This document shows positions 8,343 through 16,572 of a stretch of 64,000 nucleotides of DNA, piece after piece. The position numbers were made by a program, and so were the translations under genes. The notes under the pieces are model-generated. The model worked only from the letters and a program-made list of their open reading frames with translations, was not told the DNA's origin and ran no database searches. Each line of letters opens with the position of its first letter. The stretch's first letter is position 1. Origin of the DNA: Gemmatimonadaceae bacterium (GTDB taxonomy: Bacteria; Gemmatimonadota; Gemmatimonadetes; Gemmatimonadales; Gemmatimonadaceae); contig JAICWO010000022.1 of the NCBI GenBank assembly GCA_025934775.1, positions 1 through 64,000 on the forward strand, read 5' to 3'.

Positions 8343-8382
8343 AACGGCGCCCAGGCCGGTCAGCTCCAGCCTGGACGCCGTT
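8343..8382 (-). terminator. intrinsic-type terminator after the lipoprotein gene
   Basis: Read on the minus strand, a 14-base arm AACGGCGTCCAGGC pairs, with one mismatch, with GCCTGGGCGCCGTT, and is followed by TTTGCGTTTT. It lies about 20 bases past the stop of the lipoprotein gene at 8403, where a terminator is expected. Confidence 0.7.
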
Positions 8383-8402
8383 CCGCTCCGTCAACCGCCG
8401 GA

Positions 8403-8804
8403 TCAGTGAACCACGATCGCGTGGCTCATGTCCAACGCCGGCTCGATCGTGAACTTGATCTTGTCGCCCTTGCCGGCAGCGATCGGCCCCGCGAGAGCGC
8501 GGCCGCGCCCGTCCGGCGGAATCCCCACGATGTACAGGTTCGCCGTCGGAAAGATGGTCGGATCGAGCAGAATCGCCGTCGTATCGTTCGGGCCGACCGA
8601 CCCGATGAACCGTGACTGGCCGAGCGAGATCGCCCGAAGCTCGAGCGACTGATTGCTCAGATTCCGCACCTGCAGCACGGCGGTGTTCGCCGCGTCCGCG
8701 GGCGAGATCACGTTACCGCCCGCCGTTCCTTGGTTGTATCCCGCGCAGCCTGCCGCGAGGATCATTCCGGTCGCGATCGCCAACCCCGTTCGAGTAAGTC
8801 CCAT
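8403..8804 (-). CDS. small lipoprotein of unknown function
   Basis: A 133-residue protein with a lipoprotein signal (ILAAGC, Cys at about residue 20) and a compact beta-rich domain (VLQVRNLSNQSLEL, GSVGPNDTTAILL). A strong GGAGGAGGTGA ribosome-binding site precedes ATG 8804 and decides the start. It is followed by a good terminator and is probably monocistronic. The function is not recognised. Confidence 0.75.
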   Translation of the reverse strand: MGLTRTGLAIATGMILAAGCAGYNQGTAGGNVISPADAANTAVLQVRNLSNQSLELRAISLGQSRFIGSVGPNDTTAILLDPTIFPTANLYIVGIPPDGRGRALAGPIAAGKGDKIKFTIEPALDMSHAIVVH

Positions 8805-8866
8805 CGTCACCTCCTCCCTTCCCACGGTGCGGATGAAAGGCAGGATCGGTGCCGAGCAGCCCGCGG

Positions 8867-9460
8867 TCAGGCGTGTTCGAGCGCGTTCAACGTATCGAAC
8901 TCATCGAGTTTTACAAAACTGTAGGGACCGCACTGCGTGAGTCCCGCTCGGCGAAAGAGTCGCCGATACTCGGCCGCGGTTCGCTCGCGCCACTCGTCGC
9001 GATCGCCGACCATGGCGTCCTCGGTCGCGAATGCTTCGATGTAGGCAACACCGCCGAGGAGCGCGCGAATCGCTCGCAGCCCGCGCTCGACGTCGCGCGT
9101 CTCGACGTACTGCAGCACGTCCGCGCACACGACGAGGTCGAACCGCCGCCCGAGGCGCAGCGTACCGAGACCGCCAAACGTGCCGCGCCGAATGTTGCGC
9201 GCCTTCCCAAAGCGCGCGAGCACGTATTCACTCGAGTCCACGCCGGTGTAGCGGATCGCGGGACGCATGCGCTTGAGCACCGGGAACCACGGCGGTTCGC
9301 CGCAGCCGACGTCCAACACCGTCTGAATCGGTCTGCCGAGGAGAAACTCGGCAAGGGAGACGGCCATGCGTACCTTCCGCGCGAGCGCGTCGCGCGTCGA
9401 CACGCGGTCGCGCGGATCGCGGTACCATCGCTCGAAGTAGCTTCGGTCGTAGATTTTCAT
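8867..9460 (-). CDS. class I SAM-dependent methyltransferase
   Basis: A 197-residue protein with the Rossmann methyltransferase motif I (VLDVGCGEPPW), motif II acidic residue (YTGVDSSEYVL) and motif IV region (FDLVVCADVLQYV). It resembles small-molecule methyltransferases of the Methyltransf_11/25 type; the substrate cannot be told. It starts at ATG 9460 (MKIYDRSYFERWY), a typical opening for this family. It is divergent from the ROK kinase gene across 56 bp. Confidence 0.8.
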   Translation of the reverse strand: MKIYDRSYFERWYRDPRDRVSTRDALARKVRMAVSLAEFLLGRPIQTVLDVGCGEPPWFPVLKRMRPAIRYTGVDSSEYVLARFGKARNIRRGTFGGLGTLRLGRRFDLVVCADVLQYVETRDVERGLRAIRALLGGVAYIEAFATEDAMVGDRDEWRERTAAEYRRLFRRAGLTQCGPYSFVKLDEFDTLNALEHA

Positions 9461-9516
9461 AGTGTGATGATCACCCGCCGCCGAGCGCGGCACAAACCTT
9501 GTCTCCAGCGCGACAG

Positions 9517-10212
9517 ATGACCAGCACGCTCTCGGTCGACATCGGCGGCACGCACGTGAAGGCATCGGTGCTCGACGCGCGCGGGCGCATGGTGCACGAC
9601 CGCGTGAAGGTGGACACGCCGGACGACCTCACGCCGCGCGCGCTCGTGCGCATCATCGCCGCGCTCGCGGCGCAGCTCCCGCGCTTCGATCGCGTCTCCG
9701 CTGGATTTCCGGGCGTCGTGCGCCGGGGCGTGGTGCGCACCGCACCCAACCTCGGCACGAAGAAATTCGCCGGCTTCGATCTCGCGCGCGCACTCGAGCG
9801 GAAGCTCGGCGCGCCGACGCATGTGATCAACGATGCGGACATGCAAGGGTACGGCGCGATCCGCGGCCGCGGCGTCGAGATGGTGATCACGCTCGGAACG
9901 GGCTTTGGATCCGCGATCTTCGAGGATGGCCGGCTCGGGCCGCACCTGGAGCTCGCGCATCACATCTTCCACGGCAAGGCGACGTACGAGGACGAGCTGG
10001 GCGACGCCGCGATGAAGCGAGGCAAGCGAAGCTGGAACCGAGAGCTCGCGCGGGCGATCGAGTCGCTACGCACCCTCACCACGTTCGATCACCTGTTCAT
10101 TGGCGGCGGGAACTCGCGCAACGTGAAGCTCGCGCTGCCCGACGACGTCACGCTGGTCGACAACACGGCCGGGATTCTCGGCGGCGTGCGGCTCTGGGAT
10201 TTCGAACGCTGA
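9517..10212 (+). CDS. ROK-family sugar kinase, polyphosphate-glucokinase-like
   Basis: A 231-residue kinase with the ROK ATP site (VDIGGTHVKASV), catalytic aspartate (NDADMQGYG) and second phosphate loop (LGTGFGSAIF). The pattern LAHH...YEDELGD...KRGKRSW after it is close to polyphosphate-glucose phosphotransferases, and the CxCGxxGC zinc motif of typical ROK repressors and kinases is absent. It probably phosphorylates glucose with polyphosphate or ATP. ATG 9517 is preferred over the upstream TTG 9499. Confidence 0.75.
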   Translation: MTSTLSVDIGGTHVKASVLDARGRMVHDRVKVDTPDDLTPRALVRIIAALAAQLPRFDRVSAGFPGVVRRGVVRTAPNLGTKKFAGFDLARALERKLGAPTHVINDADMQGYGAIRGRGVEMVITLGTGFGSAIFEDGRLGPHLELAHHIFHGKATYEDELGDAAMKRGKRSWNRELARAIESLRTLTTFDHLFIGGGNSRNVKLALPDDVTLVDNTAGILGGVRLWDFER

Positions 10213-10230
10213 CAGGCACGCGGTCCGGGA

Positions 10231-10680
10231 TCAGCCGGCGCGCACGAATTGGATGAAGTCGGTGTACGGCGGATCGAAGCCCGCCAGACGCAGGTGCCGC
10301 GCGATCTGGCCGCGGTGGTAGCTCCCGTGCATCACGACGTGCCCGATGATATCCTCTACAGAATTCTCGTATTCGCTTCCCTTGCTGTTGCGATAACGCA
10401 CGACGCGCGAGAGCTCCGCGGACGTCGCGAGGAGCTGCGCGAAGTGGTCGGCCTCGGTCGCCGTGACGTCGCGCGCTTCGAGAATCGTCAGCGCGGGCCA
10501 CACCGATAGCCGCGGCGTCTCGCCCCGAATGCGGGCGTACCACAGATGCTCCGCGGCGGCGATGTGCGCGAACAAGCGCAGCGAGTCGGGCTGCGGCGGG
10601 TCGTGGCGGAGCAGCGTTTCGGCGACGATGTCGTCGGCCCACCGCATGTGGGCGACGAGTCGCTCGAGAAGATTTGGCAT
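10231..10680 (-). CDS. DinB-family metal-binding four-helix protein
   Basis: A 149-residue DinB/YfiT-like protein. The predicted metal ligands are in HIAAAEHLW and HGSYHRGQIARHL, which give the three-histidine pattern of the family. DinB proteins often act as thiol-dependent transferases; no substrate can be assigned. It starts MPNLLERLVAHMRWAD at ATG 10680 and converges on the ROK kinase gene. Confidence 0.82.
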   Translation of the reverse strand: MPNLLERLVAHMRWADDIVAETLLRHDPPQPDSLRLFAHIAAAEHLWYARIRGETPRLSVWPALTILEARDVTATEADHFAQLLATSAELSRVVRYRNSKGSEYENSVEDIIGHVVMHGSYHRGQIARHLRLAGFDPPYTDFIQFVRAG

Positions 10681-10727
10681 GGCGGATTGCTCTGGCGTTG
10701 GTGATCGTGACGGTATACTAGTGGGAC

Positions 10728-10928
10728 ATGGATATCGCCGCGCGTCCCAACGATCCTGACGTCGAAGAGATGGCGCGCTCGATCTACGCGCTCTTCCCTC
10801 GCTGCATGCGCTGCGGCGAACCGATCGCGTCGTACGAGGATGCCGACGTGCGGATCCTGAGCCATCGCGTGGTGCACCGCGGCCGTTGCGCGGCGGAGGA
10901 GGTGGCGGAGGGGCGGGGACGGCTGTGA
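10728..10928 (+). CDS. small hypothetical protein with a CxxC motif
   Basis: A 66-residue protein with CMRC near residue 27 and a second Cys (HRGRCAAEE) near 54, so metal binding or redox activity is possible. It is divergent from DinB. No strong ribosome-binding site is present and no family is recognised. It is supported mainly by a sensible composition and by the hairpin that follows it. Confidence 0.45.
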   Translation: MDIAARPNDPDVEEMARSIYALFPRCMRCGEPIASYEDADVRILSHRVVHRGRCAAEEVAEGRGRL

Positions 10929-10942
10929 CTTGGTCTTTTGAG

Positions 10943-10987
10943 AACACCCTCGGGGAGCGCCGCGCACCGAGGCGGCTCGAGGGTGTT
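10943..10987. terminator. hairpin after the small CxxC gene
   Basis: AACACCCTCG (10943-10952) is perfectly complementary to CGAGGGTGTT (10978-10987), and the flanking bases extend the match imperfectly. It lies 14 bases past the stop of the gene ending at 10928. There is no clear T-run, so it may be a weak terminator or part of a repeat. Confidence 0.5.
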
Positions 10988-11007
10988 GATCAAAGAGTCA
11001 CACGCCG

Positions 11008-11034
11008 GTCATTCCGAGCGGAGCGACGAATCTT
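11008..11034. repeat. dispersed GTCATTCCGAGCG extragenic repeat
   Basis: The unit GTCATTCCGAGCGGAGCGA followed by CGAATCTT belongs to the same family as the ends of the 582-920 element and the copies at 15543 and 60134. The rest of the gap 10929-11069 holds only this and the preceding hairpin. Confidence 0.65.
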
Positions 11035-11069
11035 CTTTCGTCCGCGGCACCGCCGTTGCCGCCGCGCCC

Positions 11070-11237
11070 TCACGACGGCGGCGTTTCCACCGGAATCCCC
11101 GGCGACGGCTGATTCGGCGGCAGCTCGATGATCGTCACCGGAGTCTCGTCGGGATTGGCGGGTGCCGGCTCGGTCGGCTGCGGCTCTGGAAACGGCTCCG
11201 GAACGGTGGGTCGTCTATCGGGACTCGGTGCGGTCAT
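11070..11237 (-). CDS. possible short proline-rich protein
   Basis: A 55-residue reading starting MTAPSPDRRPTVPEP, more than a quarter proline, with the pattern PEPFPEPQPTEPAPANP. It has no signal peptide or helix. A purine-rich GAGAG lies before the ATG. It is divergent from the VPS10/BNR gene. Composition is unlike the Arg-rich shadow frames of the region, which gives it some support, but it remains uncertain. Confidence 0.35.
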   Translation of the reverse strand: MTAPSPDRRPTVPEPFPEPQPTEPAPANPDETPVTIIELPPNQPSPGIPVETPPS

Positions 11238-11368
11238 GCGATCTCTCGGTTGAACCCGCCACGCGCCACTGCACAATCCGCGCGCAGCGGCTTGCCGAGG
11301 CTGGTTCAGCACGTGAGAATGTGAAGTCGGCTTCGGTCGATCGACTCTCACCAATTCACGGGGCCTTC

Positions 11369-14300
11369 GTGATCTCGTCGCGATCTCTGCTCGTACTCGC
11401 CGCGCTCGGCGCCGGCGTTGCCATGCCGCTCACCTCCGCGTACGCACAGCGGATCGATTCGCGCATGTACTCCGAGATGCGTTGGCGCATGATCGGGCCC
11501 CACCGTGCCAGCCGCACCAAGGCCGCGGTCGGAATTCCCGACCAACCGAACGTGTTCTACATCGGCGCGGTCGACGGCGGGGTGTGGAAGACGAACGACT
11601 ACGGTCGCACCTGGACGCCGATCTTCGACGACGAGCCAACCGGCTCGATCGGGGCGATCGCGATCGCGCCGTCGAACTCGGACGTCGTCTACGTCGGGAG
11701 CGGCGAAGGGCTCCAGCGTCCCGACCTCTCGACCGGCGACGGGATCTACAAATCGACTGATGCCGGCAAGACCTGGACGCACCTCGGCCTGCGCGACGGC
11801 CAGCAGATTCCGCAGATCGTCGTCGACCCGCACGATCCGAACCGGCTCTTCGTCGCCGTGATGGGCCATCCCTACGGCCCGAACGAGGAGCGGGGGCTGT
11901 TCCGTTCGACCGACGGGGGCGCGACGTTTCAAAAAGTGTTATACAAGAACGAGAATACCGGCGCGATCGACGTGGTCATGGACCCGGCCGACCCGAACAC
12001 CATCTACTGCGCGCTCTGGGAATCGCGGCAGGGCCCGTGGGAGAATGGGCAGTTTCAGGGGCCGAACAGCGGGTTGTTCAAGTCCACCGACGGTGGCAAC
12101 ACCTGGCGCCAGATCGGCAAGGGCCTGCCCACGTTCGCCGACGACGGCCTCGGCCGCATCGGCATCACCGTGGCGCCGAGCATGCCGAACCGCATGTTCG
12201 TCACCGTGGATGCGCGCCGGAACGGCGGACTGTATCGCTCGGATGATGCCGGCGAAAACTTTCACCTCGCCACGACCGACGACCGCGTCTCGACGCGCGC
12301 CTCGGACTTTGCCGAAGTGAAGGTCGATCCCAAGAACCCCGACGTCGTGTATACGGCGAGCGTGGTGACGTGGAAGTCGACCGACGGCGGAAAGACGTTC
12401 CGCGCGCTCCGCGGCGCGCCGGGCGGCGACGATTATCACAGAATTTGGATCAACCCGATCAACCCGAACATCATCCTGATCGCGAGCGATCAGGGCGCGA
12501 TCGTGACGGTGAACGGCGGCGAGACGTGGAGCTCGTGGCTCAACCAGCCGACCGCCGCGATGTACCATGTCACGGCGGACAACGCGTTTCCGTACCGCGT
12601 GTGCAGCGGCCAGCAGGAATCCGGGTCGGTCTGCATCCGGAGCCGGGGCGACGACGGGCGCATCATGCCGTCGGACTGGCATCCGGTCGGCGTCGAGGAG
12701 TACGGCTACGTCGCGCCCGATCCGCTCGATCCCGACATCGTGTTCGGCGGCAAGGTGACGAAGTACGACCGCCGCACGGGCGAGGTCGAGGACGTCGGGC
12801 CGCGCGTCGGGCCGATCAACGGCACCGATTACCGCACGCTGCGAACGGCTCCGCTGGTGTTCTCCAGCGTCGACCCGCACCTGCTGCTCTTCGCGTCGAA
12901 CGTCGTTTGGAAAACGCTCAACGGCGGCCAGACGTGGACGCGCATCAGCCCCGACCTCACGCGCCGGGACTCCATCGTGCCGCCGAGCGTCGGCACCTAC
13001 GCCAGCGAGCCGCAGGCGCGCGCGCATCACGGCGGGGTCGTGTACACCGTCGCACCGTCGTACGTCGACACGTACCGCATCTGGGCCGGGACGGACGACG
13101 GGTTGATCCAGATGACCGCCGACGGCGGGAAGACGTGGACCGACGTCACGCCGGCGCAGATCCGGAGCAAGCCGTGGAGCAAGATCTCGATCATCGACGC
13201 GGGCCACTTCGATACGCAGGCTGCGTATGCCGCGGTGAACACCTTCCGGCTCGACGACCTGTCGCCGCACATCTACCGGACGCACGACGGCGGCAAGACG
13301 TGGACGGAGATCGTGAACGGCATCCCCAAAGGCGCCGCGGTGAACGTCGTGCGCGAGGATCCCAAGCGCAAAGGTCTGCTCTTCGCCGGCACGGAGGATC
13401 AGGTCTGGGTCTCGTTCGACGACGGCGACCACTGGTCGTCGCTGCGGCTCAACATGCCGGCCACGTCGATTCGCGATCTGATAATAAAGAATGATGATAT
13501 CGCGATTGGCACGCACGGCCGCTCGTTCTGGATCCTGGACGACATCGCGCCGCTCCGGCAGCTCACGCCGTCCACGGCCGAGGCGCCCGCGGTGCTGTTC
13601 AAGCCGGCGATGGCGTACCGCTTCCGGTGGAGCAAGTACACCGACACGCCGGTCCCGCCCGACGAGCCGTCCGGACAGAATCCGCCGGACGGCGCGATCC
13701 TCGATTATTTCGTCGGGGCGCACACCACGGGAGATGCGAAACTCGAGATCGTCGAGCCGAGTGGACGCGTGGTGCGGACCTACTCGAGCCGCGACACGTC
13801 GATGGCGCCGATGGACATCGGCAACACGCCCGCGTACTGGATCCGGCCGACGAAGGTGCTCTCCGCCGCGCCGGGCTTTCACCGGTTCGTGTGGGATCTG
13901 CACTACGCGCCACCCGCCGGCACGAGCTCGCGCCCTGGCGAGTATCCGATTTCCGCGACGCCGCACGACACCCCGCGTGAGCCGCGCGGTCCGTGGGCTG
14001 TCCCTGGCGACTACATCGTGCGGCTCACGATTGGCGGCCAGATGTATCAGCAGCCGCTCCTCATCAAGATGGATCCGCGCATCAAGATGCCGGCCGCTGA
14101 GATCGCGCGCATGCACACGACGGCGCTCGAGCTCTACGACGACATCGCGAAGGATTCCGCCGCGGCGGCGAGCGCGCGCACTCTCCGCGACCGCGTGACG
14201 GCGGCCGGCGGGCAGGTGAGCGATGGATCGGCGAAATCAGCGCTCGCGTCGTTCGGCGAGCAGCTCGACGCGCTGCTCGGAGCAAACGGCGGCGGTCGAC

Positions 14301-14554
14301 GGCGTGGCGGGCGCGGCGCGGCCGGCGCGGCGCAGCCGTCGCTGGGCTCGATGAGCGGTGAGCTGCTCACGATGATGCAGGCGATCGAGCAGTCCGACAT
14401 GGCGCCGACCTCGCAGACGATGCTGGCCGTGGCGCGCACGCAGCAGTCGTTCGCGTCGTTGATGTCGCGATGGACGGCGCTGCGCACGACGGAGCTCGCG
14501 GCGCTGAACGCGAAGCTCGAGGCGGCGGGTGCGCCGCCCGTCGCGGCGCCATGA
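11369..14554 (+). CDS. large secreted VPS10/BNR-repeat beta-propeller protein (sortilin-like)
   Basis: A protein of about 1,061 residues with a signal peptide (LLVLAALGAGVAMPLTSAYAQ). At least ten Asp-box repeats run through the first 750 residues (KTNDYGRTWTPI, KSTDAGKTWTHL, RSTDGGATFQKV, KSTDGGNTWRQI, RTHDGGKTWTEI and others), forming one or two large propellers of the VPS10/sortilin N-terminal type; database names often say 'glycosyl hydrolase'. The C-terminal part has a beta-sandwich followed by a helical region with a Gly/Arg-rich loop (GGGRRRGGRGAAGAA). GTG 11369 is chosen because it directly precedes the signal peptide. It probably binds or processes peptides outside the cell; no catalytic residues are identified. 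Confidence 0.82.
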   Translation: MISSRSLLVLAALGAGVAMPLTSAYAQRIDSRMYSEMRWRMIGPHRASRTKAAVGIPDQPNVFYIGAVDGGVWKTNDYGRTWTPIFDDEPTGSIGAIAIAPSNSDVVYVGSGEGLQRPDLSTGDGIYKSTDAGKTWTHLGLRDGQQIPQIVVDPHDPNRLFVAVMGHPYGPNEERGLFRSTDGGATFQKVLYKNENTGAIDVVMDPADPNTIYCALWESRQGPWENGQFQGPNSGLFKSTDGGNTWRQIGKGLPTFADDGLGRIGITVAPSMPNRMFVTVDARRNGGLYRSDDAGENFHLATTDDRVSTRASDFAEVKVDPKNPDVVYTASVVTWKSTDGGKTFRALRGAPGGDDYHRIWINPINPNIILIASDQGAIVTVNGGETWSSWLNQPTAAMYHVTADNAFPYRVCSGQQESGSVCIRSRGDDGRIMPSDWHPVGVEEYGYVAPDPLDPDIVFGGKVTKYDRRTGEVEDVGPRVGPINGTDYRTLRTAPLVFSSVDPHLLLFASNVVWKTLNGGQTWTRISPDLTRRDSIVPPSVGTYASEPQARAHHGGVVYTVAPSYVDTYRIWAGTDDGLIQMTADGGKTWTDVTPAQIRSKPWSKISIIDAGHFDTQAAYAAVNTFRLDDLSPHIYRTHDGGKTWTEIVNGIPKGAAVNVVREDPKRKGLLFAGTEDQVWVSFDDGDHWSSLRLNMPATSIRDLIIKNDDIAIGTHGRSFWILDDIAPLRQLTPSTAEAPAVLFKPAMAYRFRWSKYTDTPVPPDEPSGQNPPDGAILDYFVGAHTTGDAKLEIVEPSGRVVRTYSSRDTSMAPMDIGNTPAYWIRPTKVLSAAPGFHRFVWDLHYAPPAGTSSRPGEYPISATPHDTPREPRGPWAVPGDYIVRLTIGGQMYQQPLLIKMDPRIKMPAAEIARMHTTALELYDDIAKDSAAAASARTLRDRVTAAGGQVSDGSAKSALASFGEQLDALLGANGGGRRRGGRGAAGAAQPSLGSMSGELLTMMQAIEQSDMAPTSQTMLAVARTQQSFASLMSRWTALRTTELAALNAKLEAAGAPPVAAP

Positions 14555-14991
14555 TTCGCGTCCAGGCCCGTCATGCGCCGGCGATCGCCGGCGGGCTCAC
14601 GGGGGCGGCGATCGGGCTGCTGCTGCTCGTTGCCGCGCCGGAGCTCCGCCGCTTTGATACGAATTATCTCATTCCCACCTACTGGAAGCTCGTGGTCGCG
14701 GCTTCGATGATCGCGAGCGGCGCCGGCGCGTTCGTGCTCGGCCGAGGTTGGCTCCGCTGGTCGGCCGCGCTGGCGGCCGGCGTCGTTCTCGCGTATGTGA
14801 TACGCGTCGCGATCGACGTGGATCGCGACCGGACGACGCACAACCTGCTCCCGCTCGAGATCGTGTTCGACTATCTCGTGACGTTCGTCGGCGCGGCGGT
14901 CGGCGCTTTGATTGGGTGGAACGCGCGTCGGCTCGCGGACAAGCCGACGGAGCAAGGACCATATGCACCCGGCTGGAAGAAACCCCGCTGA
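14551..14991 (+). CDS. four-helix inner-membrane protein
   Basis: A 146-residue protein with four hydrophobic segments (about 10-30, 42-62, 66-85 and 108-128) and a polar tail. Its ATG overlaps the stop of the VPS10/BNR gene (ATGA), so the two are translationally coupled. No family is recognised; a role supporting the secreted partner is only positional. Confidence 0.6.
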   Translation: MIRVQARHAPAIAGGLTGAAIGLLLLVAAPELRRFDTNYLIPTYWKLVVAASMIASGAGAFVLGRGWLRWSAALAAGVVLAYVIRVAIDVDRDRTTHNLLPLEIVFDYLVTFVGAAVGALIGWNARRLADKPTEQGPYAPGWKKPR

Positions 14992-15062
14992 CGGGGCGGC
15001 GTTTCGAGTGACCGCACACATTGCCGCGCGGTTACGCTGATCAGAGGCTTCGAGGAGCGCCG

Positions 15063-15536
15063 GTGAAGTATCGCGTGCCAACCGCCGTGCTGGCGGTGTT
15101 CCTGTTGACGGGCTGTGACTGGATCACGGGCGCGCAGAATCAGGTGCGTGCGACGATCGCCGTGGATCGCACCACGGTAACGCACGATTCATCCGTGGCC
15201 ATCACGATCTACCTGATCAACGACGGCCCCGACACCGTCATGGCCGCGAGCCCGAACAGCTACGGCTGCATCGGCGCGTTCGTCGCAACGGATTCCACGG
15301 GTCAGCGCGTCGGGCCGGCGCCGCGCCTCTGCACGTTGCAAGGTTACGTCGAGATCAAGCTCGCTCCGCACGACAGCGTGGTCGTGCACGACCGCTGGGC
15401 GCCGGTAACCGTGATCGGCGGGGACGCCGTGATGGTGGTTCCCCCCGGGCGTTATGCACTCACGGCGCAAGTTTCAGCCGACGGGCGCACCGTGCGCAGC
15501 CGCGCCGTTGGGGTCGAGGTCGTGGAGCAGCCGTAA
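15063..15536 (+). CDS. lipoprotein with an intracellular proteinase-inhibitor/BsuPI-like beta domain
   Basis: A 157-residue protein starting at GTG 15063 with GAGGAG upstream. The lipobox is LLTGC (Cys at about 17). The mature part is one immunoglobulin-like beta-sandwich (VRATIAVDRTTVTHDSSVAI, VVVPPGRYALTAQVSADG) similar to BsuPI-type or other Ig-like domains. It is probably anchored in the periplasm; its role is unknown. Confidence 0.65.
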   Translation: MKYRVPTAVLAVFLLTGCDWITGAQNQVRATIAVDRTTVTHDSSVAITIYLINDGPDTVMAASPNSYGCIGAFVATDSTGQRVGPAPRLCTLQGYVEIKLAPHDSVVVHDRWAPVTVIGGDAVMVVPPGRYALTAQVSADGRTVRSRAVGVEVVEQP

Positions 15537-15542
15537 CGGGTT

Positions 15543-15634
15543 GTCATTCCGAGCGAAGCGAGGAATCTCGCGTCACGGTCGAGATCTCCGAATCGTCCGA
15601 AGATCCCTCTGTCGCGTTGCGCCCTGGGGATGAC
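15543..15634. repeat. pair of dispersed extragenic repeat units in inverted orientation
   Basis: GTCATTCCGAGCGAAGCGAG at 15543 and AGATCCCTCTGTCG...GGGATGAC ending at 15634 are divergent copies of the same unit pointing at each other, so the stretch could form a hairpin. It fills the gap between the convergent lipoprotein and lgt genes and may act as a two-way terminator. Confidence 0.65.
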
Positions 15635-15675
15635 GCGGAGCTGCACGACATCGGCGCGCGAACCGCGTCAGCCGC

Positions 15676-16572
15676 TCACCGGCGGGTGATACAGGCGCTC
15701 GCGAGTAGTATCACGATACTCGGCACCGCGAGGATCGCCGGCTTTCGTGGACCCGTCCGGCGGCGCGCGATCATCACCACTGCGCCGACGGCGACGATCG
15801 CGATCGCGACGAGCTGTGCTGTGCTGAGGCCCAATGCCCATCCGAACCGATCATCCTTGGCGCGGAAGAACTCGATGGCGAACCGCTCCGCGCCGGCGAG
15901 CACTGCCCATACCCCGAACAGCCACCCCTCGGCGTGCTCGTGATCTCGCATTCGCCAGAGAATCGCGAACATGACGAAGCCGAACAACACTTCCATGAGC
16001 TGTGTCGGATAGACAGACAGCAGTGCATCTGGCGAAACGCCTGGCGGAATCGCGACGTGAAAGTTCTGGAACATCGAGCCCGCCGTCGACGGCGGCGAGC
16101 CGTTGGGAAACGCCACGGCGAACGGCCCGGTGAACGGCTTGCCGTAGTCGTCGCCGATCGCCCAACAGCCGGTGCGTCCAATCGAATAGCCTGCCGCGAG
16201 CGCGATACCGCCAACGTCCGCGAAGCGCCAGAACGAGAGGTGCTTGCGTCGAATCGTCAGCCAACAGAGCAGCAGCGCTCCAATGAAGCCGCCCCAGAAC
16301 ACGAATCCGCTGCGGTTCCACAAGTCCGCGACGCGATGGGTGATTACGAGCACGTAGTACAGCTTTCCGCCGATCATCGTCCCGAGGAGCGCGGCGAGAA
16401 TGAGATCGGATATCGCGGCTGCCTCGCGGTCGTGGCCGCGGCGGGCGAGTTCTCGCTCCGAGACGATCTGCGCGATCACGAACGCGAGCAGGACCGCGAG
16501 TCCGAAGCCGGTGAGTGTCAGCGGCCCGACATCGAACGTGAATGGGTGATGAATGATCGGCGCGTGTGTCAT
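15676..16572 (-). CDS. lgt: prolipoprotein diacylglyceryl transferase
   Basis: A 298-residue inner-membrane enzyme that moves diacylglycerol from phosphatidylglycerol to the lipobox cysteine of prolipoproteins. It has seven predicted helices. The Lgt signature region is GRTGCWAIGDDYG (about residues 138-150), a recognised variant of GRxGNFxNGE, with YPTQLMEVLFGF and GAERFAIEFFR further on. The start ATG 16572 shares one base with the stop of the DUF4105 gene. Several lipoproteins in the window would be its substrates. Confidence 0.87.
   Translation of the reverse strand: MTHAPIIHHPFTFDVGPLTLTGFGLAVLLAFVIAQIVSERELARRGHDREAAAISDLILAALLGTMIGGKLYYVLVITHRVADLWNRSGFVFWGGFIGALLLCWLTIRRKHLSFWRFADVGGIALAAGYSIGRTGCWAIGDDYGKPFTGPFAVAFPNGSPPSTAGSMFQNFHVAIPPGVSPDALLSVYPTQLMEVLFGFVMFAILWRMRDHEHAEGWLFGVWAVLAGAERFAIEFFRAKDDRFGWALGLSTAQLVAIAIVAVGAVVMIARRRTGPRKPAILAVPSIVILLASACITRR

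Noticed and set aside
11939-14116. A 725-residue open frame antisense to the VPS10/BNR gene
   Set aside because: Its translation is dominated by Arg, Ala, Val and Asp with no motif, as expected from the opposite strand of a GC-rich gene. The plus-strand frame has a signal peptide and many Asp-boxes.
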